Origin: Spirodela intermedia
Taxonomy: Eukaryota; Streptophyta; Magnoliopsida; Alismatales; Araceae
Reading direction: 5' to 3'
DNA: 64,000 bases
NCBI GenBank assembly: GCA_902729315.2
Contig: LR746277.1
Span: 4,655,001 to 4,719,000, forward strand
Positions 10,352 through 21,635 of this stretch are shown piece by piece (the stretch's first letter is position 1; every line of letters begins with the position of its first letter). Below the pieces are notes generated by a model that ran no database searches, was not told the DNA's origin, and saw nothing but the letters and a program-made list of their open reading frames with translations. The translations under genes and the position numbers were made by a program.

Positions 10352-12752
10352 AAGTCCATGGCCACCACGCCGCTTCCTCCGCTACAGTCCGCCGGTCCTA
10401 TTTTTTTTCTGGGGTTCCGCCTGCTGCCTCCCTTTGCCTAGACTGTTCAGAAGGAGGGATACCGATTCTTTCATCGAAGAAGAACCAGTCCCTGCTGCCG
10501 TGGAGGAGGGAAACTCTGGTCTGTAAAGCGATCTTCTCCAGCTAGATCCAATGAAAACGAACACTCGGGGACTCCATCCGGCTTATCTCATGCTCTCCCC
10601 GACCAGCCTCGCCATGGATCTCTCCCCAGCACGCTTCCCCCCTCAAAGTTTTCTCACATTACCCTCCATCGTCTGTTTACTCCCACCAGACGCCCGATCC
10701 GTCTTCAAAAGCTCCCACATGGAATGCCGCCGCCATCCACCTTCCTTCGTCTCTGTCCCCCCCCTCTCCTCCCCCCGGGTTCACCAGGCATTGCATTTGC
10801 GTGTAGGTTTCTCATTCTTCTTCTGTATAATTTCAAAGAAAAATCAAACACTCCGGGCACCTCCTCGGTGGAAAGATGGGTTTCCGGTCTGCAGTCCTTC
10901 CCGCCGCCCGGTCGAGAAACACAGAGAGAGGAAGAAAGAGAGAGATGGCGGACAGCTGGAGGGAGGAGGAGGTGGGAGGGAAGAACAGTGAATGGCCAGC
11001 GCCGCGCTGCCGGTCGCTCTGTACGGCCCAACCGGAAAGGGCATTGGAAGCGCTCCACCCGTCTTGTCGTGTTGCGCGAAATGACCAGCGCGGCCCCTAG
11101 CATCACGTGCCCTTTCGGTCGGTCGCACGTCCCCATCCCCGAGGGATACGCGAACTAACCCTTTTAATGGTTTAAATATTTTCAATTTCGCATTAAATGG
11201 GCTTTTTAAAAAATATTTCTTTTGGGCCCCACATTTTACGGGGTCCCCCCTCTCCAGTCGGCGTCACGTGAACGAGTCGGCCGCCAGCTCACACCGACGC
11301 CCACCGCTCTGCGCTCGTCGTTTTGCGCGCGACTTGGACACCCAAGGGAGACATCTCAGCAGACACAGCGAGACACACGTGCGAGGATGGAAACTTCTAG
11401 AAGCTTTCCGGAGCCCGAATGCGATGCGCTCCTCGCACGTGCGGCAGAGACCGATCGCGACCCTAACGCCTCCACGTATGTACGTCCTCGCCATATTCTT
11501 CGTCACTCAGCCAGAGGGACCTCCCCCGCCGCGATGGGTTTCACGGAGACTCTCCGGCGGCGATCGCGTCGCCCCCCCATCCCCCCCCATCCCCCAGAGG
11601 AGTTCGTAAGACAATGCAAGACGCCCATCTGGAGCTATCGGGTTAGGTGGCTCTCTCTCTCTCTCTGTCTCGCTCTACCCCGGTGGCGCATCATTCCTTC
11701 TTCAGGAAGCGGTCTTCTGACTCGCAGATGGCAAATTTTACACGCCATCGTCAACGACTCGGCGATGGATCGCCTACCTCAGGCTCTGGGTCATCAAATA
11801 AATTGGACGCTTATATTAGTATTGTTTTCCAATTTTATTCGGATTATTATTGTTTTGAATATTATTTTGACTCTCGATTGATCTTGCTCACTGTATCCAG
11901 GAACTCTCGCCCAGCTTGTATTCAGTCAACGGGGTCAGATTTATTATGCTGTCAAGATATCCCCCTCTCAGTTGGGACGTCACCCGTTGTAACAGTGGAA
12001 AAGACGAGAATGCACCCTCCCTTTTTCTTTTCTTTTTTTTCACTGGGCCGCAACGAATCAATGTGGCAAGGGACAACGTCTAGAGAGATAATACATATTT
12101 TTATTTTATTATTTCCCATCTCATATTTATTTTAAAAAAACAACCTCAATTCTTCCCGAGTTTTAGTCGAGGGACCAATCGTTAATATCTATGTAGGTTA
12201 CGTGACCGCAGAGCAACAGGCAGAAATATGAGGGACTTATTCCTAAATATTGAATGTTTGCCACGACCGGTCGGAGGCCGATTAGTCGTGTTGGCACGTG
12301 TTATTAAATGTCCAGGTATGTTAATGGCGCAGGCAGCGGGTGACGTGGCACTCCCTTAACTTATTGCCGGTGTGGGCACCACGTACTTTGCCACGCGTCC
12401 GAGGTGCGGCGCGACAGAGCAGGCGTGTTGACGGCGAAACCAGGGAGAATCTTCGCGAGGTTTATCGCATCCACGTGTCCTAACTGCCCACGGGAAGGCG
12501 ACACGCAAGCGATCGCGGTAAGAAGATCAGAGTGGCTTTATCGAAGATCGGGTAAAACACAGGGAGCATTTAGTAAGAGAAATCTTGAATCGCCTCCCTA
12601 AGCTACTGCCTGGTTCTTCCTTGTCGATGGGGAAGAGGAAAGGAGGGGAAGGAGGTAGACGCCGCGTTACTGTGGGGGATGTGGGAAATGGGGAGGGTGG
12701 CCGGTAATTGGGAATCGTAGATGAGAGGCACGGGTGGGGGAGGTGGGAGGCG
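10352..12752. other. Intergenic region between GAE and RING E3 genes
   Basis: No supported gene. It starts with the GAE 3' flank. A 219-codon open frame at 11222-11881 has no recognizable domain, uneven composition and CT-repeat content, and is not accepted. Near 12295-12480 there is a small group of ACGT-core elements before the RING gene. Confidence 0.55.
12295..12477. promoter_or_regulatory. G-box / ABRE-like group
   Basis: CACGTG occurs at 12295-12300 and 12472-12477, with GACGTGGC at 12342-12349 between them. These are standard bZIP/bHLH binding cores. They lie about 280-460 bp upstream of the RING E3 start codon; control by abscisic acid or light is only an inference. Confidence 0.4.
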
Positions 12753-15700
12753 ATGGGAAACCGGATGTGCGGGGTGGGGCGGAGGGGGGCGGTGGAGGAG
12801 CGGCTGACGAGGCCGCAGCGGCTGGTCCGGCAGCCGTCGAACGTCGACTATAAGAAGCTCAGGAAGCTCATCCTCTCCAGGAAGCTCGCTCCGTGCTTCG
12901 ACGCCCTCGAGGATCCCAGCCTCGACCTCGAAGAGTGTCCCATCTGTTTCTTCGTAAATAATTGCAAACCCGATGACTCCAGATAAATTATCTTCCCGTG
13001 ATTTGTGATCAAAGTTTGACGGTTTGTGACTCTTTATTTCTTCTTTTATTATTTAAAAGTACTATCCGAGCCTGAATCGGTCAAGGTGTTGCTCGAAGGG
13101 AATCTGCACTGGTAAACGTTCTTTTCTTGTTGCGACTGGGTGTCTTGTGGAATTCATTTGTTTCACTGTGAAATCTCTGGAACCACGTATGCAGAGTGCT
13201 TTCTTCAGATGAAGCCGTCGAATGCCACGCGCCCTGCTCAGTATCCTTCTGTTTTCATATTTCCCTCGAATATCTCGTCCGATAATTGTGGTGCGATATA
13301 TTTATATGGTGATGGCTACAAAATAAATTACTTGATATTGTATCCTCCGGACATATTTGAAATGATATTTTCTTGTTCGATAGCTGTTGATCCTTAGCCC
13401 AGACGTCCCAAACGTTTTTGATGATCGTCGATTTTCTATGTTCCATCGTAATGCAGCCTGCCTTTTAAAGCTAAATCAATTCAAGGCAGGCATTTCAAAC
13501 CACCAGATGATTTTTTTTAAGATTAGCATTCACTCTCTCCGCTGTAGGGTCGATTCACATTGCTCAAATTAATTGGTTACAGGTTCATCTTCCGCATACA
13601 AATTAACCCAATGTTGCTGAATACCTCAGTCTCTGTCCGCGAATTTTCATATTGATTTAGTGGCATTCCTTTCCGCATTTTAATTTGTCGTTGTAGCACA
13701 GATGTTCCTTCTATAGCACTAGATCTTCGAAGTTAACTTCATCTCCTTGGTAGGATGCTGCGTGATTTTTCGTTGGTTCACTCCAAAGTGATGCTGCTAA
13801 GAACGGTAAAAGCTGGTAACATTGTTTTTGTTCAGCTCCTTAACTCCTGAAGGTGCCCCTTCTGCAAGACTTCTTCTTATGCAGTTGAATATCGTGGTGC
13901 TAGGACCAAGGAGGAAAAGGATCTCGAACTAGCCGTACAATCCTGATCCCTTTGTTCTTTGGACTAGTTTGGGTCGCAAGAAATTGAGACCATGTTTACA
14001 CACTTAATGAAGGTAACCATTGTCAATATTGAATAGGAAGAGAAGAGGGTTATTGAGGCAAAGCTAAGGATGAAATCTGAGGCGTCACAAAACGTTGACA
14101 AGCCCAGGTTCCCAAAACTGTCGTTCTTCTATCTTAATTTCAATATTCAGTTACTTTTGAAGGATGTGTTTTACAGTTTGCATCAACTATGTCCATAAGA
14201 TTTTCCATACCTCATGCAGATTCTGCTTCTGGAAATGCTTTTTTTATAAATTGAGAACCAACCAAGTTCTTTTTCAGAAGAGAAAATTTAGTGGTTTTGC
14301 GTTTGAAAAGATAGAAACCCAATAAGGAACGAAAGAAAATGGAAGTATAACTGATCACTTATCAGCATATGGCAATTCTTCCCCATACAAATAATATTTC
14401 TAATAATTTAACATTTCTTCATATCTGGAAGGTATTCCTGTGGAAACTTGATGCCGTATGGCGTGACTGATATGGTGCTGTAGTCGCTTATTCTTCATGT
14501 AAGACTTCCGGTAACTTACTCGGACCAGAGAAATATGCATATTTTTACAAAATTGTCGTAGCTTCTGGGGTTTTGCTTGAGTATGTGATAAGATCAGATG
14601 GGGTTCTTGTTTCGCAGTGTTCAGGCTAATAGACTATTTACTTGAATGTGGTTCAACTTTCTCTAGTAAGAGACCTTGGAAATTTTCGTGTAAGACATTT
14701 TTCTCAGAGTTCACCACTCCCTCATTTTGGCTATGATCAAATATAAAGGTCCAAATCTGGTGAACTTCTCATTGTTTCCCCTTGACTTCCTTGTATAGAA
14801 AGATGTGAAGAGTATCTAGAGAAATACAAACTGGGGTCAGTAAGATAGCCGTATATCCCCTCCTCCATGTGAAAGCACAGATTTCATGTTTCTATGCCTT
14901 AAAGTCTACAAAGAGGTTAGCATGATATGCCATTTGACCCCCAACTAAATAAAAGAATAAATCTTCTCCCTGGTCATAAACATTGTGGAAGTTATTCTTT
15001 TAAGGTAACTGTTGCCCTATATCCAGTAGAAGATAAAAGATGGCGAATATATAAGCTCAAGAACGAAAAACTCTCCCGCAAGGTGTTAGATCAATCTAAA
15101 CATCCCGGGTGCAGAAGTTGCACGTGTGATTCATCCTCCCATTCTGAGAAACCATCACTCAAGAATTTATTTATTTATTTATTTATTTATTTATTTTAAA
15201 AAAAGAGTTATGCTGCTATGACCGAGACGACAAGATCACGTTTTTGGCTGCAGAGTTGGAGAATTTGATGCGGACCTTGAAGAAATCATGGCGATGGAAG
15301 CCGTAAGGCAATCCCTACAGGTTCCTTCTCTTTTCTCAAACCTTTTTCTCTTGCACTGATGCTCACGAAACCCTGCTGGTGTAAGAGTCTAAGTCGCGGA
15401 GTTACCAGGGGGGTGAGGGGAGCAGAACATTCCCGTCATCCGCTCACGGGTGCCGCCGACCGTCTTCCCCGGAAGCCTCCTCTGCCTCGGGGCCGATCTA
15501 CGACCCCGCTGAAGTCAACCCCGCGACGTGTGAAGATTCTACCGACGGATCAGATGGCACCGGGATGGACACCGACACCTTGGAGACTTTCTCCTTCACT
15601 GGGGACGATCCGTCGTGGAGGTCTGAGGAGATCCGGGGAGGACCGACCGCGGGGTGCTCCTGCGGAGAACCCGACGCCGTCTCCTTGTGCTCAAGCTATC

Positions 15701-15765
15701 TTTATTCTGGTTCCTCTTCCCCCCGTCTTAGCCCCGACAACGGTCAGGACGGTGACGGGATCTGA
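12753..15765 (+). CDS. RING-type E3 ubiquitin ligase related to GW2/DA2
   Basis: Predicted ubiquitin ligase of the family that includes rice GW2 and Arabidopsis DA2, which limit organ and grain size. Exons: 12753-12953, 13060-13111, 13195-13240, 13853-13934, 14037-14107, 15254-15320, 15409-15765; all junctions are GT-AG and the 291-residue frame is continuous. The N-terminus MGNR...VEER and KKLRKLIL are family hallmarks. The RING begins at CPIC (62-65) and continues with [21 protein letters not shown] and [15 protein letters not shown]. After a basic helical part ([12 protein letters not shown]), residues 158-173 ([16 protein letters not shown]) match the conserved acidic helix of GW2 and look like a ubiquitin-interacting motif. 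The protein is much shorter than GW2 and DA2 (about 400-425 residues), with an acidic Ser/Gly-rich tail. It may therefore be a paralogous subgroup rather than the GW2 orthologue. Confidence 0.85.
15165..15197. repeat. ATTT tetranucleotide repeat in intron
   Basis: About eight ATTT units in the fifth intron of the RING E3 gene, 55 bases before its acceptor. The neighbouring frame at 14927-15199 reads into this repeat and is not a gene. Confidence 0.85.
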
Positions 15766-15959
15766 TACGCGAATATTTTATTCGAACTTCGGATCTGGAT
15801 ATATAAGTTTCCATTATATTCTATGGGTGCTGACTTCCCTCTCCTCTTCTCTGGATTCAGGAGCGACGAAGACCCTGACCACACTGAAACCTGCGCGGCA
15901 GTTGGCCGCCGGAATTTGAATGGGCTTTCGGTGATCCGTTTGCTCAATAAAAAAAGGTC

Positions 15960-16075
15960 AACGGTGATATGGAGAGATGGAAGCTGCTAAGGCGGCGGTC
16001 AGCCGGGGAACCGTTGATCGGCCCTCCACGCCCTCGACATATACAACGGCTATAACCGTTGTATATGTAGCCGTT
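15960..16075. promoter_or_regulatory. Five AACGG (MYB/MSA-like) cores including a perfect palindrome
   Basis: AACGG or its complement CCGTT occurs at 15960, 16011, 16045, 16056 and 16071. The third and fourth copies form a perfect inverted repeat: arms 16037-16049 and 16056-16068 (13 bp each) around the hexamer CTATAA. AACGG is the core of c-MYB type sites and of the plant mitosis-specific MSA element. The group lies 225-340 bp upstream of the tetraspanin ATG. The regulator and its effect are unknown. Confidence 0.5.
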
Positions 16076-16099
16076 GAGTAAACTGAAACCACTAGCGGG

Positions 16100-16129
16100 C
16101 CCACGTTCCCTTCGGAAGACGAACGTGGG
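16100..16129. repeat. Inverted repeat with ACGT cores
   Basis: Arms CCCACGTTC (16100-16108) and GAACGTGGG (16121-16129) are perfectly complementary with a 12-nt spacer. Each arm holds an ACGT core. It lies just downstream of the AACGG palindrome. Confidence 0.75.
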
Positions 16130-16300
16130 TCGCTTGAGCGGGTCTCCTTGCGCCGTCCGATTAACATCCGCTGGCCCCTCTACGTCGGGTTTACGTGGGC
16201 CCCGTCCCTAATAACTCCCTTTCTGAATCCACAATTTTTCAGTGGAGGAACGAGGACCGCCCTCGAAAGGAGATAGAGAGAGAGCGAGTGAGGAGGAGAG

Positions 16301-17383
16301 ATGGCGCGGGTGAGCAACAGCGTGATTGGGATCCTCAACGTCATCACGCTGTTGGTGTCAATCCCCGTCCTCGGGGCGGGGATATGGCTGTCGACGAGGG
16401 TCGGCGGCACCGACTGCGAGAAATTCTTGGAGAGACCAGCGATGGCGCTCGGGGCCTTCCTCATCGTGGTCTCGCTCGCGGGCCTCGTCGGGGCCTGCTG
16501 CGGGGTAGCGTGGCTTCTCTGGATCTATCTGCTGGTAATGTTCCTTCTCATCTTCGTCGTCTTCTGCTTCACCGTCTTCGCCTTCGTCGTCACCAACAAG
16601 GGCGCCGGAGAGGTGGTCTCTGGCCGCGGTTACAAGGAGTACCGTCTCGGCGACTACTCCAACTGGCTCCAGAAGCGGGTCAACGGCACCAAGAACTGGG
16701 CGAAGATCAGCAGCTGCCTACATGATAGCAAGGTCTGCCGGAGCATGCAGCAGGGAAACCAGACCATCGATCAGTTCATCCGCCACAACCTCTCCCCCAT
16801 CCAGGTTCATCATCCCCCACTCCATGAATTCTCTCCGTCTTCCTCCCACAAATCGTCAGCCCAATGTAGAATCTTCTTCTTCTGCCCTTGTTCTCTCGCA
16901 GAGAAATCATCCTTCTCTCTCTCTCTCTCTCGACTGTGTTTTTTAACCCGGCCACAGCCGATAAGATAATGCCGACTTCTGGATTCCAATAAAAGAATAT
17001 GCAAGTTTCAACAGATTAGTCTTACTCACATTGTGTATTATTATATATGATCTGCGTGTTCTTCCGTGCATGCTGTGCAGTCCGGGTGCTGCAAGCCTCC
17101 CACCGAGTGCGGCTTCGCCTACGAGAGCCCGACCAGCTGGCGGAGCGAGAACCTCACCGCCTCCTCCAACCCCGACTGCCCCGCCTGGAGCAACGACCCG
17201 GCGCTGCTCTGCTACGGCTGCCGCTCCTGCAAGGCCGGCGTCCTCGCCAACCTCAAGAGCGACTGGAAGAAGGTCGCCGTCGTCAACATCGTCTTCCTCG
17301 TCCTCCTCCTCCTCGTCTACTCCGTAGGCTGCTGCGCCTTCAGGAACTCTCGCCTCGCGAAGCCCCAATCGTCGTCTCCCTGA
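16301..17383 (+). CDS. Tetraspanin (plant TET7/8/9-like)
   Basis: Four-helix membrane scaffold protein of plasma-membrane microdomains and, in Arabidopsis TET8, of extracellular vesicles. Two exons, 16301-16804 and 17081-17383, give 268 residues, normal for the family; the intron sits at the conserved position just before the GCCK motif. Predicted helices are at about 7-29, 47-67, 74-98 and 233-255. The large extracellular loop contains SGCCKPP (169-175), PTECGF and further cysteines, the plant-specific disulfide pattern, plus an N-glycosylation sequon NLT. The ATG begins MARVSNSVIGILN, the typical start. The tail is short and Ser-rich. Which TET number it corresponds to is not resolved. Confidence 0.93.
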
Positions 17384-17795
17384 TCTTCGGGCTCTCCATG
17401 CATCCCCACCTTAGATACTTACTATTCAAAATATATGCCGCTGCTGCTCCAATGCATTGGTCCGTTGGGGAGTGCACCCCACCTTTCTCTCTCCTGCCTG
17501 TCGGTCAACGAAGCGTGGGGCCCGTTGCGGCTTCGTGATATCGTGGGCACAATTATCGACGATGGCTTTGATTTTCATGTACTGTTAGCGGTTACTTTTA
17601 TCAAAGTTGGGTCCGAATGGGTCTGATCCGAATTCGGTCCGAGCTCAGGCCTTTGTTTTTCTGGGCCTATATAAGTCCGTTCGTAAATGGGCCTTGGGAA
17701 TATATTGGGCCTAATTCACTTCTGGGCCCAGGGGGAATGATTCTCGAGCGTTTGACACGTCGGAGGTCGGCGACCTTCCTTCCTTCCTCGATTCG

Positions 17796-17800
<5 letters not shown>
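17384..17800. other. Intergenic region after tetraspanin gene
   Basis: The tetraspanin 3' flank and the promoter of the following small gene. Contains several GGCCCA/TGGGCC elements between about 17660 and 17730. No other gene is supported. Confidence 0.55.

Positions 17801-17852
<52 letters not shown>
17801..17852. repeat. (AG)26 microsatellite
   Basis: An uninterrupted 52-bp AG run ends 27 bp before the ATG of the small basic protein gene, so it belongs to the leader or core promoter. GA arrays are binding sites for plant BBR/BPC GAGA-binding proteins. Confidence 0.9.
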
Positions 17853-17853
<1 letters not shown>

Positions 17854-17879
17854 AGGACGGAGGCGGTGAGGATCCGGAG

Positions 17880-19997
17880 ATGGGGGAGGTGAAGAAGAGT
17901 TTGGGGCCCCGGAGAAAGCCGGTGAAGCGAAGAAGGAAGTTCGCCAAGTCGCTGATCGAGTACCTAACCGCCGATTTGTACATGTACGCGCCACTAATCA
18001 ACAGCACTCTGTCGAATTTATCAGGACCGGGGATTGCTCTCGCTTCCCTTCCGGCAGGTGAGCTCGCATCCCCCCCCCCCTCGTTTGTTTTTCTCGCGTT
18101 CTTCTACCATCTTTCCAATGATCTTCATCAAGTGTGTTCGCGTCGGGGACGATTTTCTTCGGCATCTTTCACGCGTAGTTGTGACGAAAAATATACATAT
18201 AATTTTATCTTTTTTCCCAAATTAATATGAATCCTTGGCGATGACATCAACGCTGTAAGAAATTAGATGAGTAGAAGTTACGATAATGAGATTTGTCCGC
18301 CATCAAGGAGAAACTATTCTCTCAGAGTTACTCACGCATACGGATGTCCAGGTGGTGGGTGAAGGTTCTGTATGCATTGGAGTATCCGTGGAAACGGATT
18401 TCGTTTATGCTTCCTGAGACAGCGAGATCTTGTGAGAAAAACTCACGGCCCAATGTGCAGACCAACCGGAAGCGAGATGCTCAATCTGTATCTTTACGAG
18501 CTTCCGGTTTTCAGGCACACCCAATGACTCGGAATGCATGGGAAATTCGAGAGTACTTGGGTGGATTGGTATCTCACCCCTTTTTTCTCATTTTCATTCG
18601 ATTGCAACCTCCTAGGCCTAGGTTTGTATGTGGATTCAAGCAATAATCAAGCCGATATTTGCATGTACCGGGGTCGATAATAATTCTGCTGCGGAGCCTT
18701 GAACGTGATTAGTCTTTCCCAAGCATAGTTTCCCACTGATCCGTTCTACCCTAGGGTTCTTCCGTTGGTCCTCAGAGCTTGTGAACCCTCAAACTTGGTA
18801 AGTTATCGAATATTTTGTCGGGCTTAATCATCGGCAGCATGATTTCCAGGACTACCCAGTTTAGATTCAACTAGAGAATTTAGGATCAGTGGGGTTGAAG
18901 AAAATTAATCTAGATTTCTGATTTTGAGAGAGGAATTCTGGAATGAACTCCCCCCCCACCAAATTCTGGAACCCAAGTAGACAAGTCAAACGGTCGGAGA
19001 ATTCCCCGCAGTTTGTATTCTGTTCTTGATTGCTGATCATCTGTCATGACTAGTCCAGTGTTGGGTTTTCTTAGACGGGGAATATCCAAAGAAGAAAACA
19101 ATCTGCTCATCATCTTCCTGTTCTTCTGCTCCGTTCCTGATAAACTATTCTCTCTCTCTCTCTCTCTCTCCCTCTTTTTTGTTCAGCGGAAGGGTTCATT
19201 TATCTTCGCGATCAGAGAGTCTCAGTCCTGTTGAGTTCACAGATTTTGTCGCCAAATGTGCTTCTTTGCGGGGAATATTGACTGGTCGCTTCCCCTTTTC
19301 GTGGACCGGGTGGATTGTTCTCGGCCGATCCGATCTTAGTGGATTCTGCGTCGGCTGTGCTCAGTATCTCTTCCGAATAAAAAAACTGGAGCCACATGGG
19401 GCTCCAGATTCCCTTTTTGTCAAGTTAGATCATGATAAATCTGGCGAGTACAAGTATTTGATTTATCTCCCGATTGCAGTTTCTGGAAAATCTCATCACC
19501 CTACTGTTCTTCTTCGGGGGTCACCTGTCGGAAGCACTGTGGCTGAGGGGCAACCATCCTGTTCGTGGCGACTCAACCATTCAACAGGACTAACCAGGGA
19601 GAGCGCCGATCTCTGGCCCTCGCGCTTGATCCTTTCCATTTGTAGAAAGCCTTGATTGTAGTAAGCAGGTCAGTGTAACCTTCTTCGGAGAAGGAGACCT
19701 CGAACCAGAGAACGTAGGTTCGGTCTCCGCCACCTTCTCCTCCTGTGAAATCGAAATCTCTGTCGCTCCGGCCGTATTCCCTCCGCCCCAATCTATGGCT
19801 CTCCTTCCTGTTTTCGGTTGAACTTGTCGGGGTCTGCAGCAGGCGAGGCTTCTTTGAGAGCTTTGATTGCCGCCGTCGGGATTCCAAAAAAAAAAAAAGC
19901 CGCGGTCGTCGGAGACCTCATCGGCGGTTCCCTTGCCTTCTCTTTTGCAGAGAACAGGGCGCCGCCGACCCAGTTGCCGAGGCTGCCGGCGAAGTGA
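17880..19997 (+). CDS. Small basic protein of unknown family, two exons
   Basis: Exon 1 (17880-18057) starts with ATG after the AG microsatellite and ends at a good donor (G/GTGAGC). Exon 2 (19840-19997) follows the acceptor TGCAG and keeps the frame to a TGA, giving 111 residues. The N-terminal third is very basic (RRKPVKRRRK at 11-20) and leads into LIEYLTADLYMYAPL (25-39). The second exon contains a hydrophobic, alanine-rich part, four lysines encoded by a 13-A tract, and a Pro/Leu-rich end. There is no signal peptide; a nuclear location is possible from the basic cluster. I do not recognise the family with certainty. The acceptor is GCAGCAG, so a form one alanine shorter is also possible. 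The 1.78-kb intron contains an unrelated open frame. The model rests on frame continuity and splice signals only. Confidence 0.5.
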
Positions 19998-21089
19998 ACA
20001 GCAGCCCTGCGTCCGCCTCTGCCGCCGGTGTCTGCTCCCAGTTGGCCTATTCCGCTCCTGATCATCATGGTTTTTATCCCTGCCCCATCTGGGCGTATTT
20101 ACCTCACTGTATATGGTCTCTCTTTTTCTGTTTCTATCTCAGTGTTGATTTTCTGAGACTTAGAGGGGTATGGAACGGAAGAACGGAGACATTCCGCGGA
20201 AGCTAGCGATTCTCGCCGGCGAGGCGAGGCGGCGAGCGAGCCGTCGGATCGTCGGCGTGCTGTCGGGCCGAAGCGTGGAGCGAGAAAAGGCTACCGCTGT
20301 AGAGTCTGACAGCGGGAGACGATCCATGCAACTTAGTGTATGTAGCTCGCGTCTTGTCGAGAGAGGAGGAACTCGTTACAGAGGAGAGGAAACGCCTAAT
20401 CAGATCTAAAGCTCTCTCTCTCTCTCTCTAATGTGGGCAAAGTGCATGCACGTGCTTTGAATCTCAAGCGGAGGGGACTTCCTGCAGATGTCACGGGAGA
20501 ACAGGCCGGCCCTCCCACGCCGTCTCTGTCACCAGAAGTTGCAGACGCCTGTGAAACGAAGAGATGTGCATGGTTCTGCTACGCAAGCCATGGTTGATCA
20601 TCATTACAGAGATTCGTCCCCATCTCCCGTACCCTGGAAGGGAAAGCGGCAGCTGGTTACCGGGTCAGCCGGCGCCCGCCGGGCGGTGGGAAAGTCAGCG
20701 TCCAGACACAGCCGGAAGCTTCCCACTCGCCGGTGGCCGAGTAGGGTGTCGGTGGTGGAGCTGTTCCTCGGTCGCCATTGATTGCGGAGGTGAAGGGAGC
20801 GGCGAGTCAAGACATCGCCTTGCCGCCCTCTCTCGTGCTCCTTCGTTTGATATCTTCACCCCGGGCGAGAGCTGCGATGACGGCCGCGATGAGCCCATTT
20901 TCATGGAGTGAAATAAGAGAAAAACGTAAAACAGCAGAAGAAGAACAAGAGAAGAAGAGTGTAGATTGATGAGGGAGAAGTGGGAGAAAATACCGCAGAC
21001 TTGAATGAGATCGACGGCTGGAGAGCAAGCGGCAAGTTTAGTACAGATGGAGGTGGCCGGCATTCGTGTTCGAGGAGGAGAAAACTGAA
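19998..21089. other. Intergenic region between convergent genes
   Basis: Holds the 3' flanks of the small basic protein gene (+) and the IBH1-like gene (-), and a CT microsatellite near 20411-20430. Open frames at 20170-20911 have no recognizable domain and are not accepted. Confidence 0.5.
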
Positions 21090-21635
21090 CTACCAAGGGG
21101 ACAAAGGTTTTACACGATAAATGCGTACCCACCTGCATTTCGAGTGCTCGATGGCGTAGGTCAGACGGCGCAGCAGATCGGCCTGAGCTCGCAGGGACAG
21201 AACGTAGTCGAGGGCCTCATCCAGCAGCAAAGAGAAGTCATCCATGGAGTTCCCTCCGGGCACGAGACGCTTGAGGACTTCTGTTCTCTTCTTCATCATC
21301 CTCCTGGCGAGGAGGCTCGCCGCGGCGGCGGTGCGGGGAGGCGATGGGCGCTGCCGGAATCTCCTTCTCAGGATCTTCTTCCTGCTGAAGATCGTCAGTG
21401 GAAATTTCGTCCTCGGAAGGTTCTCACTCGTCCCTTGCTTGCACAGATTAGACATGAGGGCGCGGCTCCATCTCCTGCCGCCTCTGGCTAACGCCATGGC
21501 CATGTCAGCGGTGAGTTTGATGGCTCTCTTCCTTTCCATGACGCTCGCGTTCGCTGAAGGAACGCCGGCCACCTGGTCCAGCCCCGCCTGCAGGTACCTG
21601 AGGAACGCCACCTTGAATGAGACTGCCGATTGCAT
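21090..21635 (-). CDS. IBL1: Atypical HLH transcription regulator, IBH1/IBL1-like
   Basis: A non-DNA-binding helix-loop-helix protein of the IBH1 group, which represses cell elongation by binding growth-promoting bHLH factors. The frame gives 181 residues. The N-terminal block MQSAVSFKVAFLRYLQAGL with ERKRAIKLTADMAMA and RWSRAL is diagnostic of IBH1/IBL proteins. The HLH follows as MKKRTEVLKRLVPGG, then MDDFSLLLDEALDYVLSLRAQ. The basic region lacks the His-Glu-Arg residues needed to bind E-boxes. I chose the internal ATG at 21635 because the family motif starts there; the longer frame adds an unrelated upstream extension. Near the end, TGCAG/GTGGGT at 21133/21132 could be a splice donor, which would replace the last 13 or so residues. 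The neighbouring HLH gene is on the same strand. Confidence 0.88.
   Translation of the reverse strand: MQSAVSFKVAFLRYLQAGLDQVAGVPSANASVMERKRAIKLTADMAMALARGGRRWSRALMSNLCKQGTSENLPRTKFPLTIFSRKKILRRRFRQRPSPPRTAAAASLLARRMMKKRTEVLKRLVPGGNSMDDFSLLLDEALDYVLSLRAQADLLRRLTYAIEHSKCRWVRIYRVKPLSPW

Larger units (their letters stand above)
15766..16300. other. Short intergenic region, RING E3 3' flank and tetraspanin promoter
   Basis: Only 535 bp separate two genes on the same strand. The first part must contain the RING gene 3' UTR. The second part contains five AACGG/CCGTT cores and two inverted repeats described separately. Confidence 0.6.

Noticed and set aside
11222-11881. 219-codon open frame on the plus strand
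   Set aside because: No recognizable domain, uneven composition, runs through a CT repeat and AT-rich stretch, and uses no family-like start; likely chance in GC-rich DNA.
14927-15199. 90-codon frame in an intron of the RING E3 gene
   Set aside because: Ends in an ATTT microsatellite and interrupts a splice pattern that is otherwise in frame.
19179-19655. 158-codon open frame inside the intron of the small basic protein gene
   Set aside because: No domain, and skipping it gives a clean in-frame join; kept as intron.
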